Origin: Podocnemis expansa
Taxonomy: Eukaryota; Chordata; Testudines; Podocnemididae
Direction of reading: 5' to 3'
Assembly (NCBI GenBank): GCA_007922195.1
Contig: ML681996.1
Location: 21,960,998 to 22,024,997 of the forward strand
DNA length: 64,000 nucleotides
The notes beneath the pieces are model-generated. The model saw nothing but the letters and a program-made list of their open reading frames with translations. It had not been told where the DNA came from and did not search any database. The position numbers and the translations under genes were made by a program. Positions 1 through 10,859 of the stretch are shown one piece after another. Numbering within the stretch: position 1 is the first letter of the stretch; the number at the start of each line of letters is the position of its first letter.

Positions 1-2023
1 TTTTCCACTTTCCCTTCTGTAAATCTATCAATTTATTCCTTCACCTTCTATAGTTCTTTCTCAAATACTATCTTTTCAAGACTTCAAACAATTGTAAGCT
101 GAATTTGCAGAACCTTCCAGGTTCTTTGCTTTGATTCCAGTTTTGTCTTCACAGCACATATTTTGTGCATTCTATTGCACAAGAGTCTGCTAGATAACAT
201 TGCTGCTCTGTGAGAGACCCTGCCCTCATACTTTCTGGTCTATCTTCAGATCTCTGTAAATCAATTAGGATATAGGCTGTCTGCACATCATATGAATATG
301 TTCAGCTCATTTAGAACTGACTTCTCTCAATAGCGGGTGTCATTCTCTCTCTCTCACTTTGGTTACAATTTTTAGCATCTGATATAGATGATATACCATT
401 TTCCTTGCAAATATCTAAATCTTTTACAAGTTTTGGCCAAGCTGAGTATGCTTCTGGCTATAGGTATGATCCATCTCAAATTCTGCAGTTTTTTGTTTTT
501 TTTTCCCAAACCAAGTGCTATTTGTGTGGAGTTGGGACTATGGCCTTATGTGTGTTTTGTTTTAAATTATCCCTTTGCCTTTCACCCCAGGAGTATTCTG
601 AGCCTGTAACTCTGCCATTACCATAGCTCATCTACTGTCCAAAAAATATTATCTGGCATGAATTTTGCTTCACTAAGAACCTGTGCAGTATCTCATTCAT
701 AATGCGTAATTTGTATTTAGTCTAAAGGTCTAAGGCATCAGATTCCTAGGTGCTTACCAACTGGTATAAGCTGATAGGAAAGCTGGGCAGCATTTCTCCA
801 GGTTCTTGCCTCACTCACCTGAAGACAACTGTTTCATAAACCATATTCTTTTTTGGAGAGAAGTGGTTGTCCAGAACACAGAGGTAATTTTCAAAGGCAT
901 CTTTATTGCTGCTACACTTTATTGCTGGGCAGTAGATCTCCAAAACCTTCTACATATTTGCCCTTATAGTGCTACTGAAAAGAAAATGTTCATGTTGGAC
1001 TTTAGATTTGAGTATATCCAACTGATTTCTGAATCTGTTTATCTATTGTTTCTGTCATCATGCAATATCACTAGCCTAATAGGTAGGACATGGTGGGGAT
1101 GGAGTCAACACAAATACGATGTTGCTTTTTATTTCCTCCTCCCCAAACCTTATTTCCGTTTAACTCAGATTGTTTATCCTCCTTAGCTTCCTGTAACTTT
1201 ATCATTATGGATTTTTTTAAACTGTTTCCCATTAAGTACTTCCAAAGCTTGTCGAACTACTGCTCATACCAAAGATGAACATGGTGTAATTACTCCTAGC
1301 TTTTTGTCCTCACCAAAGATACCCAGTATCCTTTCAGAAAACAAATTCAATATCACAACCGTAGAAGAATAAAGTTTTTAACCTTTTTTCACTGTGGCCT
1401 GAATTGGTTTGTTCTCTTGCCAATCCTGTTGTCTGCAGATTTGTAGTGTCTCATTATTTTGAACTCATTCTAGTTTCCTTTGCACTTTATCTTTTTTTCT
1501 ATATTTTCACAACACAGCATCAGTAGCCCTGCTGCCAGTTGTAAAACCTTTCTGAAATACATCCAAACACATGTTAATGTACAATATTGGGTTCACTAAA
1601 GGTTACTGCTAGTGTGGAGTTGACTAACTTCCAAAAATGCTGAGGTTCATTTGGCAACATATGACTGTTAGGATATTGCTCAGTTTCAGGCTCTGGCTAC
1701 ACATTTATGGAACTGAGAAAGATATCCTAATCTGAGAGCAGGCTGGAAGGTCTGTCTAACTGTAGTTGCTGCAACACTGTAGTCTTATTATATTTTCTAT
1801 GATTTATCATTCTCAGTCCTGTCACCTTACGGTTTGCTATGTATAGGTCATAAGAAATTCATACTACTACAGAGGATTTTTCATGCCATTTATGTCTACT
1901 ATTAAGGAATGTAGTGAACCATAAACTATGTTATTTCTTTCAAAACTGACTGTAGAACCAGAGCCTCACTCAGCAGAACTGTCTCATGAGTGTATTATGT
2001 GTCAGATCTGCTAATTTTAGTGA
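1..2023. other. AT-rich non-coding sequence, nothing recognised
   Basis: No exon, RNA gene or repeat family is recognisable here. The open frames are short, overlap one another and lack domain-like composition. The sequence looks like ordinary intergenic or intronic DNA. Confidence 0.6.
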
Positions 2024-2031
2024 CTATAGAA

Positions 2032-2256
2032 GAGTGGTTCCCAACCGATGTGCCGCAGCACACCAGTGTGCTGCAGCAATTCCTTTGATGTGCTGCCAGC
2101 AGCACCAGGGCATAGCCCCAACCAGGGTCCGGGGGCTGCTAGTGGCGGCAGGATCCAGCACCTGCTGGGGGGCTGCCAACAGTGGCAGTGTCTGGGAGCT
2201 GTGGGTGACTGTGCGGCACAGTGTGCCATGGCAAATCAAAGGGTCGGGAACCACTG
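2032..2256. mobile_element. Non-autonomous hAT-like element, 225 bp
   Basis: The ends are imperfect inverted repeats: AGTGGTTCCCAACC on the left, and a right end that reads CAGTGGTTCCCGACCC on the other strand. The flanks are CTATAGAA (2024-2031) and CTATTGAA (2257-2264), an 8-bp target duplication matching at 7 of 8 positions, as expected for hAT transposition. The first base of the left terminus appears mutated from C to G. The GC-rich interior has repeated TGTGCTGC motifs and no transposase. Overlapping open frames on both strands are chance frames of this interior. Confidence 0.8.
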
Positions 2257-2404
2257 CTATTGAAGATGCTCTTACTGATTTTACTCCTGTCAGTAGTAAA
2301 AATTGAACTGATCTAGGGCTGATTGTGCAGGATGAAATTCCTCCTTGCACATTGTCATAGGATCCTTTGTCATGGACATTGCCAGATGAGTAACTCTTTT
2401 GGAA

Positions 2405-2575
2405 ACTATACAGCAGACTGTTCCTCTAACTTGTGCACGTGTGTGCATGCACTATGTTGTGAAACCCATGCACGCAACAAAATAAAGTGTACCCCCCAAA
2501 AAATTCAACAGTGCTAATATTAGCACACACAAAGAAATTTTCTGTGCACACCCACACTGGCTGTGATTTCTTCCC
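2405..2575. repeat. Possible decayed DNA-transposon fragment
   Basis: The stretch begins near TGTTCCTCTAACTTGTGCAC and is rich in alternating GTGCACGTGTGTGCATGCAC motifs. This resembles a sauropsid repeat whose ends read like CAGTGTTCCCTCTAA. I recall this from general knowledge and cannot align it, and no right terminus was found. Confidence 0.3.
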
Positions 2576-2631
2576 AGGAGTAGGAAAGAACAGGATTAAT
2601 AAAGTACATTATGCACATACAAAAGGCACTA

Positions 2632-3006
2632 AAGGTCACATGATCTCAACTGGGCTCCACTATCGGTCTGGGCCCACTCCATCCCAACTGTTTTATCTGT
2701 GGTCTCCCTCTTCCTGGTTGAGGGGTGCACCCATGCTGCTTCCTGTATGGACCCTTCTTTCTTGTCCATCCCAGACCTAACCAACTGAGGTCTTCTTGCC
2801 CTCATCCTCTTTAACCTCAGGGCACAATGTCTTTTTAATTGGCCCTGCTCCTGGCACAAGAAACATCTCCTTTGTTTCCTCCAGGCCACAGGTGTCACTG
2901 GCTCAATCCCTACCCTGGGACTTGCCCTGTCTTCCTGGGCCAGGCACTCTCTCCTGAAGTGCCCTCTGGGCTCACAAGTCCAGCAAGCCCCTCCCCACCA
3001 GTCTTT
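2632..3006 (-). pseudogene. Retroelement Gag zinc-knuckle (nucleocapsid) relic
   Basis: The minus-strand frame carries two CCHC-type knuckles about 36 residues apart. The first, CWTCEPRGHFRREC, is intact (C-X2-C-X4-H-X4-C). The second, CFLCQEQGQLKRHC, keeps the three cysteines but has glutamine where histidine is expected. Paired knuckles in a basic, proline- and arginine-rich setting are typical of the nucleocapsid part of Gag in retroviruses and LTR retrotransposons, where they bind the RNA genome. The upstream side of the frame is cut at 3006/3007 by a MITE insertion, and no protease or polymerase follows. It could also be a host-like CCHC protein fragment, but the lack of exon structure argues against that. 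Confidence 0.55.
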
Positions 3007-4102
3007 GGCTATGTTCACACATAGCTGCTTATTTCAAAATAAGTTATTTTGAAATAAGCTAATTTGAAATAAAATCCTTAATTTGATTTAATTTAAATCA
3101 AATTAAGGAAAACCACCAAATCAAAATAGCAAGTCTGGACACAGGACTTGCTATTTCAGTTGAGGAGAGGGGCACCTGGGGAGGTGTGACAACATGGCCC
3201 CCTGGCAGGGTCATGTTGCCAGCCAGTCCCCTGCCTGGCTCTCCTGGTGAGAGCCAGGCAGGGGGAAAAGCCCCCAGGGCAGGGATCCCTCTGCCCTGCG
3301 TCGCCCGCTGCTGATGGGGCAGCAGGGGTGGGACCATGGGGCACCCTGACTGCCGCCAGGGGGGCAGGCCCCCCAGCCAGCTGGCCCCGCAAGGGGGCTT
3401 GCCATCTGTGGCCCCTGTGGTGGGTCCTGGAGTGGGCTGGCTCTGCAAGAGGGTCTTGCCAGCAGCTAGGGGGCAGCGGGGGTGGAGCCAGCTTCACCCA
3501 CTGCCCCCAGACAGACCTAGGTGCGGACCCAGCTTCGCCCGCTGTCCCCACTTGTGGAGAGCAGGGTGGGCAGCAGTGGCAGGAGCCAGATTTGCCCACT
3601 GACCCCAGGAGGTGGTGGGCATGGAGCCAGCTTTGCCCGCAAGCAGGGGCAGCGGGTGAAGCTGGCTCTGCGCCCGCTGCCCCCCTGCTGCTGGCAAGTG
3701 GGGGGCAGCAGGAAAGCTGACTCCTGCACAGACCACCCCCCTGTGGCCCCCTGCACCTCCCCTCAGTACTCTGGCCAGTTGCTGGTTCACTCCCTTGCCA
3801 GGGTGCTTGGGGGGGGGTGAGACTTCCTGCCAGGATGCCATGCACCCTGGGAGGAGGGTCATTCTGTTATATCAATATGTGGGGCAAATTGATATGTGGG
3901 GCATATTGATATAGCAGAGCCAGACGTGGTTATTTAGAAACCACAGTTTTGAAATAACCCTTATTTTGATATATAACCAGCTTTTATTATATCAAAATGA
4001 TTTTCCTTATTTTGAAATAAGGAAACATTGTCTGAACATGTCAACTTTTAATTCAAAGCAAGGGTGGTTGTTTTGAGTTAAAAGCCTTGTGTGAACACAG
4101 CC
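3007..4102. mobile_element. Family A MITE, long copy (1.1 kb)
   Basis: The termini are inverted repeats: GGCTATGTTCACACA on the left and TGTGTGAACACAGCC on the right. Subterminal zones are packed with TTATTTYRAAATAA motifs in both orientations. The 3-bp flanks are TTT and TAA, so no clean duplication survives. The interior (about 3160-3860) is GC-rich and carries no recognisable transposase. Three hairpins lie in a row: AAATAGCAAGTC/GACTTGCTATTT (3124-3156), AACATG/CATGTT (3191-3217) and CTGCCTGGCTCTC/GAGAGCCAGGCAG (3231-3261). Open frames of up to 229 codons inside it are consistent with GC-driven absence of stops. PIF/Harbinger-like mobilisation is inferred from other copies. Confidence 0.8.
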
Positions 4103-4883
4103 TAATTACTTTGCCCCAGAGTCAGAGACTTTTACTGATCCTCAATAGCACCTCACTCTTCCAGTGGTCCAGAGACTTCAGTAGTAAAATTTTGAAGAAA
4201 ACTGCTACTCAGTGTGTGTAAGGGTATCAAAATGTGGTCCTTAGAGATATATATTTTTTTAATTTTATTTTGATATATGGCCTACTGTATGGCTTGGACT
4301 TCATGTGCATCACTGCACCACAGCCCAAAACAGAACAGCCCTGGCAAAAGATTCCCTTCCTGTAACCAACACCAATGTTCCAATGTTTTGTTCCAGACTT
4401 TGAGTTTTTCTTTCCCCAATCAACCTCAACATGCTAGCCTGCAAAGGTTTAACACAGCCCTCAGAAATGCAGGAGACTGACGTTTTTCTGGAAGGCTATC
4501 GTTTCACATTGTGTTAAATCCAAATTGCATAGCTGGACCTTGAAAGAATCTTCCAGAGCACTGGCCACCCATTTCCTCAGATCACAAGAATATAGGGCCA
4601 TAACTTACTAGGGAGGTTCTAGACTTGTGATGACAATCTCCCCAATGTTTGTTGTTCTGATGGGGTGAATTCGCCACATAATTGAATGACTTAGTATACT
4701 TAGTATGTTTTCCAGTCTCTCAAAGACTTGTTTTTATTAAGGGAACATTTTTCAACCCTTTGTATTCCATCTTACCTCCCAATCTCCTGAGGACTTGGGG
4801 AAGTTTTCCTCTCTTCACACCAACACCCATTGTCCGCCTGGGTCTGTCAATCTCATAAGAACAGTTTTAGACTCTGACTTAAG
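4103..4883. other. Non-coding, nothing recognised
   Basis: Mixed-composition sequence without identifiable genes or repeats. The first part might continue the Gag relic interrupted by the neighbouring MITE, but I see no convincing motif. Confidence 0.45.
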
Positions 4884-5160
4884 CTGTCAACACCTCTATG
4901 TGTGAGCAGATGCCAGATTTCGGCAGTGTAACTGTACAATGGGAAAGTGCTAAAGCTCAAACTGTCAACACCTCTGCGCAAACAGATGCTAGGTCTCGGC
5001 AGAGTTACAAGACAATAGGAAAAAATGCTTCAACTGTCAACACCCTTCATGTGAGCAGACACTGGGTTTTGACAGAGTTAAAATTAAGTGAGGAATGTGG
5101 TGTTAGCCCCTAGCTTGCAAGCAAAACCTGAGTTTTGGCAGAGTTTGCAGTAATGAATTA
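4884..5160 (+). repeat. Degenerate minisatellite, unit about 72-78 bp
   Basis: Each unit begins CTGTCAACACC: copies start at 4884, 4962 and 5034. The units share the order CTGTCAACACC, GAGCAGA or AAACAGA, then CGGCAG or GACAG followed by AGTTA. Units one and two are 78 and 72 bp; the third decays after about 60 bp. A further GAGCAGGTGCCAGATTTG core appears near 5203. The frame through it is a by-product of the repeat. Confidence 0.65.
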
Positions 5161-5586
5161 TGGTACTAAACCCTTCCCCAATTTTCCCTCTTCCGCCCAA
5201 TGAGAGCAGGTGCCAGATTTGCAGGAGTATTTGACCACAGAGTTAAATTTAGATCAATGTGAATATGTGAAAAACAGAGTACAGTGAGAAAAAAGAAAAA
5301 AAAAATCCAAATACTTTGCTGTGTCCCACTGATGTGCTTAATTTGTTGCACTGAGTACTGGATTTAAGAATCACCATGTACAGAGTTGTAAAAGGGAGAG
5401 AATAATTACATAACAGTGAAATGAAATGAGAAAAACCCATACAGTCAATCAGGGGCATGATTAGTTTCTAAACAGCCAGAGAGAGGTGTGTAGGGAATCC
5501 TGTAATGGATAACCATCTATTCATTGACTGAAACTCAGTTTGCCGATTGTGCTCTGGTGTATAACTGCACGTTTCAGTAATTTCAG
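5161..5586. other. Non-coding, nothing recognised
   Basis: Apart from a partial minisatellite core near 5203 and an A-rich run near 5288, no feature is recognisable. Confidence 0.45.
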
Positions 5587-5819
5587 CAGTGGTCAAAGTA
5601 TAATTTGGTGGGCCCTGGGACCCTCCTAATCTCCAGGCCCCCTTCCCCAATTGCCAGGGCTCCCTTCATGCATGTGTGGGCCCCAGCCCAGGTAGGCATT
5701 TTTGAGCTCCACCAGCTCTTTCCTTACAAATGAAGCACAGCCTGAAATCCACAATATCTCCTCAACCTTGTCCACTAGTGCCCACATCAGACCTCTCTTT
5801 CCCCATGACCTCCTCAGCC

Positions 5820-6110
5820 CCATCCCCATCCCCTAAGCTCCCTGCCCCCAAGTCTCCACTCTAGCCCTCCTAAGCCCCCACCCACCCAGCTCCCCCATTT
5901 TCACTCTGCCCCCTTCAGCCCCTCTATCCCTCCCCAGCCCCCACCTGCCCCTACCTAGTCTCCTTGTCCTCATGCACCCTCCACCCCTCCCCAACCCCCT
6001 AACTCCAACCATCCCTCCCCAGCCCCCCATCCCAACCCCTTGCTCCAGCAAATTGTGCTGCTCCAAACCCCTCTGTTCCCACCTCTAGTCTCCAGCTTAC
6101 CATGTCCACC
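5820..6110 (+). repeat. C-rich, G-poor strand-asymmetric tract
   Basis: About 290 bp dominated by runs of three to six C separated by short A/T-rich spacers, with recurring CCCTCCCCAGCCCC-like units. G is rare on the plus strand. The minus strand could form G-quadruplexes and the plus strand i-motifs. Repeated short units suggest slippage expansion. The glycine-, arginine- and tryptophan-rich minus-strand frame across it is a composition artefact. Confidence 0.7.
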
Positions 6111-6159
6111 ACCACCTCCTGCTGACACAGTGCCTTGTGCTTCCCTTTTTGGCTCTCAG

Positions 6160-6582
6160 GGTCCACACATCTCTTTTATTTTGAAATAACACTGGTTGTT
6201 TTGAAATAAAAAAGATTAGGTCCACACAATGTTTTCTTATTTCAAAATGACGGGCTCTGTCATTTCAAAATAAGAACTGTCATTTTGAAACAGCTTAAAC
6301 CCCATTCATTTCAAAACACCTGTTATTTCAAAATGGTTATTTTGAAATAAGACCATTTGGACATGTTGTTTCGAAACACTACCATTGTTTTGAAACAACT
6401 GTTTCAAAACAGCATTTCCAAACAGCATCATTTTGAAATAACCATTTTGAAATAACAACTGTTTTGAAAGCAGGCTTTCCCTTAATTCGAATTAACTTAT
6501 TTTGAAATAAGGGCTTTATTTTGAAATGGCTCATTTCGAAATAACTTATTTTGAAATAATGATGTGTGTGTGTGGACATAGT
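6160..6582. mobile_element. Family A MITE, short copy (423 bp)
   Basis: It begins GGTCCACACATCTC, ends GTGTGTGTGGACATAGT, and is flanked by CAG on both sides (6157-6159 and 6583-6585). The interior consists almost entirely of TTATTTYRAAATAA, GTTTYGAAAC and TTAATTCGAATTAA motifs. The GC-rich core and the conserved hairpins of the long copies are absent. It closely resembles the copy ending at 25741 and is nested in the hAT-like element at 5587-6859. Confidence 0.8.
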
Positions 6583-7057
6583 CAGAGACTGCCCAAGCAG
6601 CAGGGCAACCAGCAGGAGCATGGCCAGGAGCAGCGACTGTGTGGCACTGACTGGTGGAGAGCACATGGCGCCAGGGGCAGGGCTGGCTGGGAGCAGACCA
6701 AGAGGGGGATCATGTGTCTGTAAGGGCAAATGCACTGGAATGCTACAGGACTATGGTCTGCCCCATTATTCTATTTTTAGGGGACCCAAAATGCTGGAAC
6801 ATAAAATTTTTGGGCCCTGGGATGGTGTTCTGCTGCATTCCCCCTTACTTTAACCACTGAACTTTGGTCCGGGGGGTGGGGCAGAGGGTGCAAAAACCTA
6901 CTGGAGTTTTCTAGATCACCTAGTCTCAGGCAGGGACTATTAGGACATCATGAGGGATAGTAGGGCCCAAGTAAGAGAACCCTCACAATTTTAACAAAAT
7001 AAATGTATTTATTTCAAGTGTACATTATTGGAGATATAGCCCATAGGACTAGCCTGC

Positions 7058-7058
<1 letters not shown>

Positions 7059-7090
<32 letters not shown>
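7059..7090. repeat. (TG)n microsatellite
   Basis: An uninterrupted TG dinucleotide array of about 16 units. Confidence 0.95.
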
Positions 7091-7091
<1 letters not shown>

Positions 7092-7605
7092 TGGATATGT
7101 CATTAATATGCAATAACATGCCAGACTATAAAGTAGATATACCCTGATATTTTATGGGTTAAGAAGCCATGTTTGGATATGGAAGGAGCCTATATAACAT
7201 TCAGCATATAAAAGGGGCAACTCCTACTGTTTTTTGCTTTACAACTGTTGTATTATCTTAGTCCTAGGTTATAGATTTTCTATAGTTCTTAGCTCTTGAG
7301 CAATTCCTAAGCTCTCCGTCTCCTACTCAAGATCTGAGAAACCTGGATATCAGCATAAGGGAGGGAGGATGGGCCTTTGTCTCTTACCATCAGGTAATTA
7401 AAGAAAGGTGTGAGCATATTAGTCCAAAAGTGTTATAGTATATCATGTCACATGTAGCTTTAGAATAATTGTATTACCTTTGAAATTCTGATTGATTCAT
7501 ATCCATTTGATGATTATCTATTTTATCTCAATAAAGTCTTTAAGGCTATATTTTAGTTCTTAGTGTGAATGTCCTTGTCATTGTTATGTGGGATGTAAAA
7601 GTGTG
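7091..7605 (+). repeat. Possible solo LTR (low confidence)
   Basis: The segment has LTR-like promoter and terminator signals in order: a TATA-like CATATAAAAGG near 7205 and a polyadenylation signal in CAATAAAG near 7529, followed by a T-rich stretch. No second LTR, clean TG/CA ends or target duplication could be fixed. It may be unique DNA with chance signals. Confidence 0.25.
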
Positions 7606-9069
7606 GGGGCGGACAATATAAACCTCTTTGGTGTTTGACCACCTTTTATATAACTTTTGCTTAGCAAGGATAAATACAGGTTTTGAGAAAGGTTATGGTA
7701 ATACTAAAGGACAATCAATCAGAATAATACACAAAAGGCAATAGACCACAGGGGTTGAGAGCTCAGGGCCTTTGCTATTAGCCCCAGATAGATATATAGA
7801 TATGTGTACACATATAGATATATATACACACAGCTATATGCATAACATTAATGCAAACCCAACAGACCCTTACACATCTAATTCACAAGCCTAAACAACA
7901 CCAGCAGAAAAAACCACAGAATGCAGCATAAAAAACTCTTCCAAGCACACATTTGCTCACATTCTGTATTTCTACTTACAAAGCATAGGACTAACTTTAA
8001 GAATGGCCAGGTCAAAGTTAGTCCAGGTGCCACAGCTTGAAGGAGGTGAGGAAGTTGTGGTGCACACCGACCCCATTGTGCTGATTGTAGTCTTCTTCCC
8101 CTTAACTACCAACTCAAGCTTCTTTTATGGATGAATTGATCAAGGAGGGAGGTCTTGGAGAATGTCCTTCTGCATCCATCTTCATCCTCCTTTGGATTCT
8201 CGACTGGTCATTGCTCCTCTGATTGGCATCCTTGAGCATGCTGACACCAGCCTCATGCTTTGCTTGTTTGTTTTGACTATTCACCAGTCAGGACCCACTT
8301 TACACATGCTTTCCTTACAAACACAATACACACAGTTCTCGCAAGCATACTGTCAGCCATTTCATACTTACAGTTGCTGCATTTGGCTCTTTTCTGTGCA
8401 TAGGGGGGATTTCCTGCTCTCGAGAGGCTCACCATCTGTCCTCTCGATGGTACAACTTACAGACATGCATTAATTGTTAAGATTGTCTACCCAGTTGGAT
8501 ATGAGGGGAAATAAACTTACTCAACTTTTTACTCCATCAAAAAGCCCCATACACAATAGAAAACATCTCCCAGTTTAGCACTATTGTAAAATATGCTTTT
8601 TAGCATAGGCCTTTGACCTGAAGAACCATCTCCTGTTTGCTCATGGGTTCGTCAGTTGTCAATCCTCTAACTTCATTCAACAAACCTCATTACTAAAATA
8701 ATTAAGAAACTAAAATCATTGAAGAGAACTCATGGTATTCACCTTCACTAATTTTCCCAGTTAGTAGAACTAAAGCTGTTGTCAGAGTATTAGGGACTCT
8801 GAAATATGTCTTTGGAATTTCCCCTGATATGTTAGTGATCACTCATGAACATGCTCAGCACCTTCAGTGCCCAATGAAGTCACATGCGGGAACAATCAGT
8901 ACCTGACAGAATCACATAGTTCGAACCTTTAGTGTTGTGCCACATCGGTATTATATATAGGGCACATTGCTCTTAGCTCTTCAGGAAGTGCAAAGGAGAT
9001 GTTTCTGCCTATAAATGAGCAGTGGAAAATTCCTGTAGTGAAGGGGAACTCTCCATTTATGTAACACTA
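7606..9069. other. Non-coding, nothing recognised
   Basis: No gene or identifiable element. An AT-rich ATAGATATA-type stretch occurs at about 7790-7830. A TATA-like TATTATATATAGGGC near 8950 precedes CTCTTAGCTCTTCAGGAAG and could be an LTR promoter, but no paired sequence was found. Confidence 0.4.
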
Positions 9070-9472
9070 GGGCTATGTTCACACAAAGGGGGTTATTTCA
9101 ATACAAGTTGTTTCGATACAAGTTGTATTGAAATAACGCCTTATTTCAAAATAAATTAATTCGAATTAACAGTTTGTTAATTCGAATTAAGGAAAAAAGC
9201 AGGAATTAAAGTAGCAGGTTCAGACAAGTTATTTCAAAATGAGTCACTGTTGTTTCGAAACAACATGTTCAGACGGCATTGTTTCGAAACAATCGTTTCG
9301 AAACAATGTTGTTTCGTCCGCACATGGGGTTTAAGTTGTTTTGAAACAATGGCGTTGTTTCGAAACAACAGAACCTGTTGTTTCGAAACAACGGTATGTC
9401 GTGTGAATATGGCCTTTCTTATTTCGAAACAACCTCTGTTGTTTCGAAATAAAACTGCTGTGTGAACACACC
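9070..9472. mobile_element. Family A MITE, internally deleted copy (403 bp)
   Basis: It begins GGGCTATGTTCACAC, ends GTGTGAACACACC, and is flanked by CTA on both sides (9067-9069 and 9473-9475). The left half runs as in long copies up to GTAGCAGGTTCAGACA, the left arm of the conserved hairpin. It then jumps straight to the GTTTCGAAAC-rich right part. It is therefore a long copy that lost the right hairpin arm and the GC-rich core. Confidence 0.8.
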
Positions 9473-9829
9473 CTAGGGGACCCAGTTCCTGAGCCGACTG
9501 CTCTCCCTGCTCCAGACATAAGTGTAACGTGTTAGCTCTGTGTTCTTGTGGAATCAGAGCATCGTATCCAGCCTGTGCCTTCCCCCACATACATCCCCCA
9601 ACCTCTGCTTGAACTGAAAACCAAAAACAGTAGGAAATGGGAGACATCCTTATCTACCCATATCCAAAAGCCACCAGCACAGAGCTTCATTTGCATTGAC
9701 TATAGCCAGGCTCCAGCTCAAGAACTGCACTGAACCCTGGGATGGAAGAAGCAGGAACCGCATTGAACTCTCGGATTGAAGAAGCAGGGAAGCATTGCAT
9801 GATGGGGGATCTCACACCAACACGAGCAA
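9473..9829. other. Non-coding, nothing recognised
   Basis: Short stretch between a MITE and an LTR-like region. It contains a small direct repeat (GATTGAAGAAGCAGG-like units near 9740-9790) and nothing else I recognise. Confidence 0.4.
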
Positions 9830-10560
9830 ACTCAGCAATTATCACACCATTCTAGTCACAGACATGATAATTGATACCCAAAATACTGAGTCTGCCTGAT
9901 TGTATTGTGAGCTTCTCTGAACCATTACACCCAGCCAGGAATGTGTATTGGCCACTTAAGCAAGTCCTTATATAAAACCTTTACCCACATCCATCAGTAC
10001 AGTAGTGTGGATCCAGTGCAAGTCCTGACTGAGAACTGTCTGAATCCTGTGTGAGTCTGGACTGAGTCCTGAGTCCTGATGCTTGGATCTAAAGCTGTAT
10101 CATTTCCACTGGGATTTGGCTTTTCTTCTTCTTTGCTGATTGCTGTGGGAGCTTTGTTTCCATCCAGCCTCTGACCCTGATCTGCACAACCTGGAAACCT
10201 TTCTGCTACACAGAGTGGTGAGATTCCCCCACCCCAACTTGTCTCTCCCAACCTCTCTCCCTCTTTATTAATTATGACTCTCTCTCTAGGCCTGATGCAG
10301 TAGAATCTAGGTAATATTGTAGCTGGGTGTTTTTCCTTCCTTGTATCTTTATTAATGCTGTAACTGGGTATTTTGGGGTATTCTTCTCTCCTTTTGTAAT
10401 TATTATTATTAGTGTAAGTTTTAGATACCTAGCAATAAAATGCCTTTTGTTATCAAGCCAGTTTCCAGACTCTTCTAAGACATCATTGTCTCTCCTTTGT
10501 GGTCTTGGTTTCTTTATATCGCTTTGCAGCAACACTTCTATTACCTAGCCAAAGACCCCT
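9830..10560 (+). repeat. LTR-like sequence with TATA box and polyA signal
   Basis: A TATA-like CTTATATAAAACC near 9970 is followed by a run of short GAGTCCTGA-type repeats (10020-10085). A polyadenylation signal AGCAATAAAATG lies near 10430. The order and spacing suit an LTR of several hundred bp read on the plus strand. A minisatellite starts 45 bp downstream. The ends are not defined and no partner LTR was found. Confidence 0.35.
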
Positions 10561-10605
10561 GTGATGCCCACAACCCTGTAAGGTTTGCTTATTGATGGGG
10601 GTAGT

Positions 10606-10859
10606 AGCCTGATTGATTCCAGGGGCATATAAGGGTGACAGCTGAAAAGTGCTGTTTTGACCCAGCCTGATTGAGTGCAGGGACATATAAGGGTAGCAGC
10701 TGAGGAGTGTTGTGTGACCCAGCCTGCTCAAGGTCCATAATCAAGCCCAGTTTGGTGCGGTACAGGGGCATATAAGGGTAGCAGCAGAGAAGTGCTGTGT
10801 GACCCAGCCTACTGAGTTCAGGGACACACAAGGCATCAGCTGAGAGTGCTGATAGAGCC
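10606..10859 (+). repeat. Minisatellite, unit about 57 bp, four copies
   Basis: Units begin AGCCTG or AGCCTA at 10606, 10664, 10721 and 10806, with lengths 58, 57, 85 and 54 bp. A shared core reads CAGGGRCATATAAGGGTAGCAG, then AGTGYTGTGTGACCC. The third unit carries extra bases after its first six. The repeats explain the repeated SRLGHT-like peptides in minus-strand frames, which I do not regard as coding. The CATATAAGGG core repeats a TATA-like sequence in each unit. Confidence 0.8.

Larger units (their letters stand above)
5587..6859. mobile_element. hAT-like non-autonomous element with nested MITE
   Basis: The left terminus CAGTGGTCAAAGTA is matched by TACTTTAACCACTG at the right end. 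Just inside both ends is the motif GGGCCCTGGGA in inverted positions. The flanks AATTTCAG (5579-5586) and AACTTTGG (6860-6867) agree at 5 of 8 positions, a weak, old 8-bp duplication. The element holds a strongly C-rich tract (5820-6110) and is interrupted by a family A MITE at 6160-6582. No transposase frame is present. Confidence 0.55.

Noticed and set aside
3156..3845. Open frames of up to 229 codons on both strands
   Set aside because: They lie in the GC-rich MITE core, overlap in several frames, are rich in Gly/Pro/Ala/Ser/Arg, and have no domain. Absence of stops follows from base composition.
8940..8995. Cellular gene promoter at the TATATATAGGG motif
   Set aside because: No downstream exon or CpG-rich context. 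An LTR-like origin or chance is more likely.
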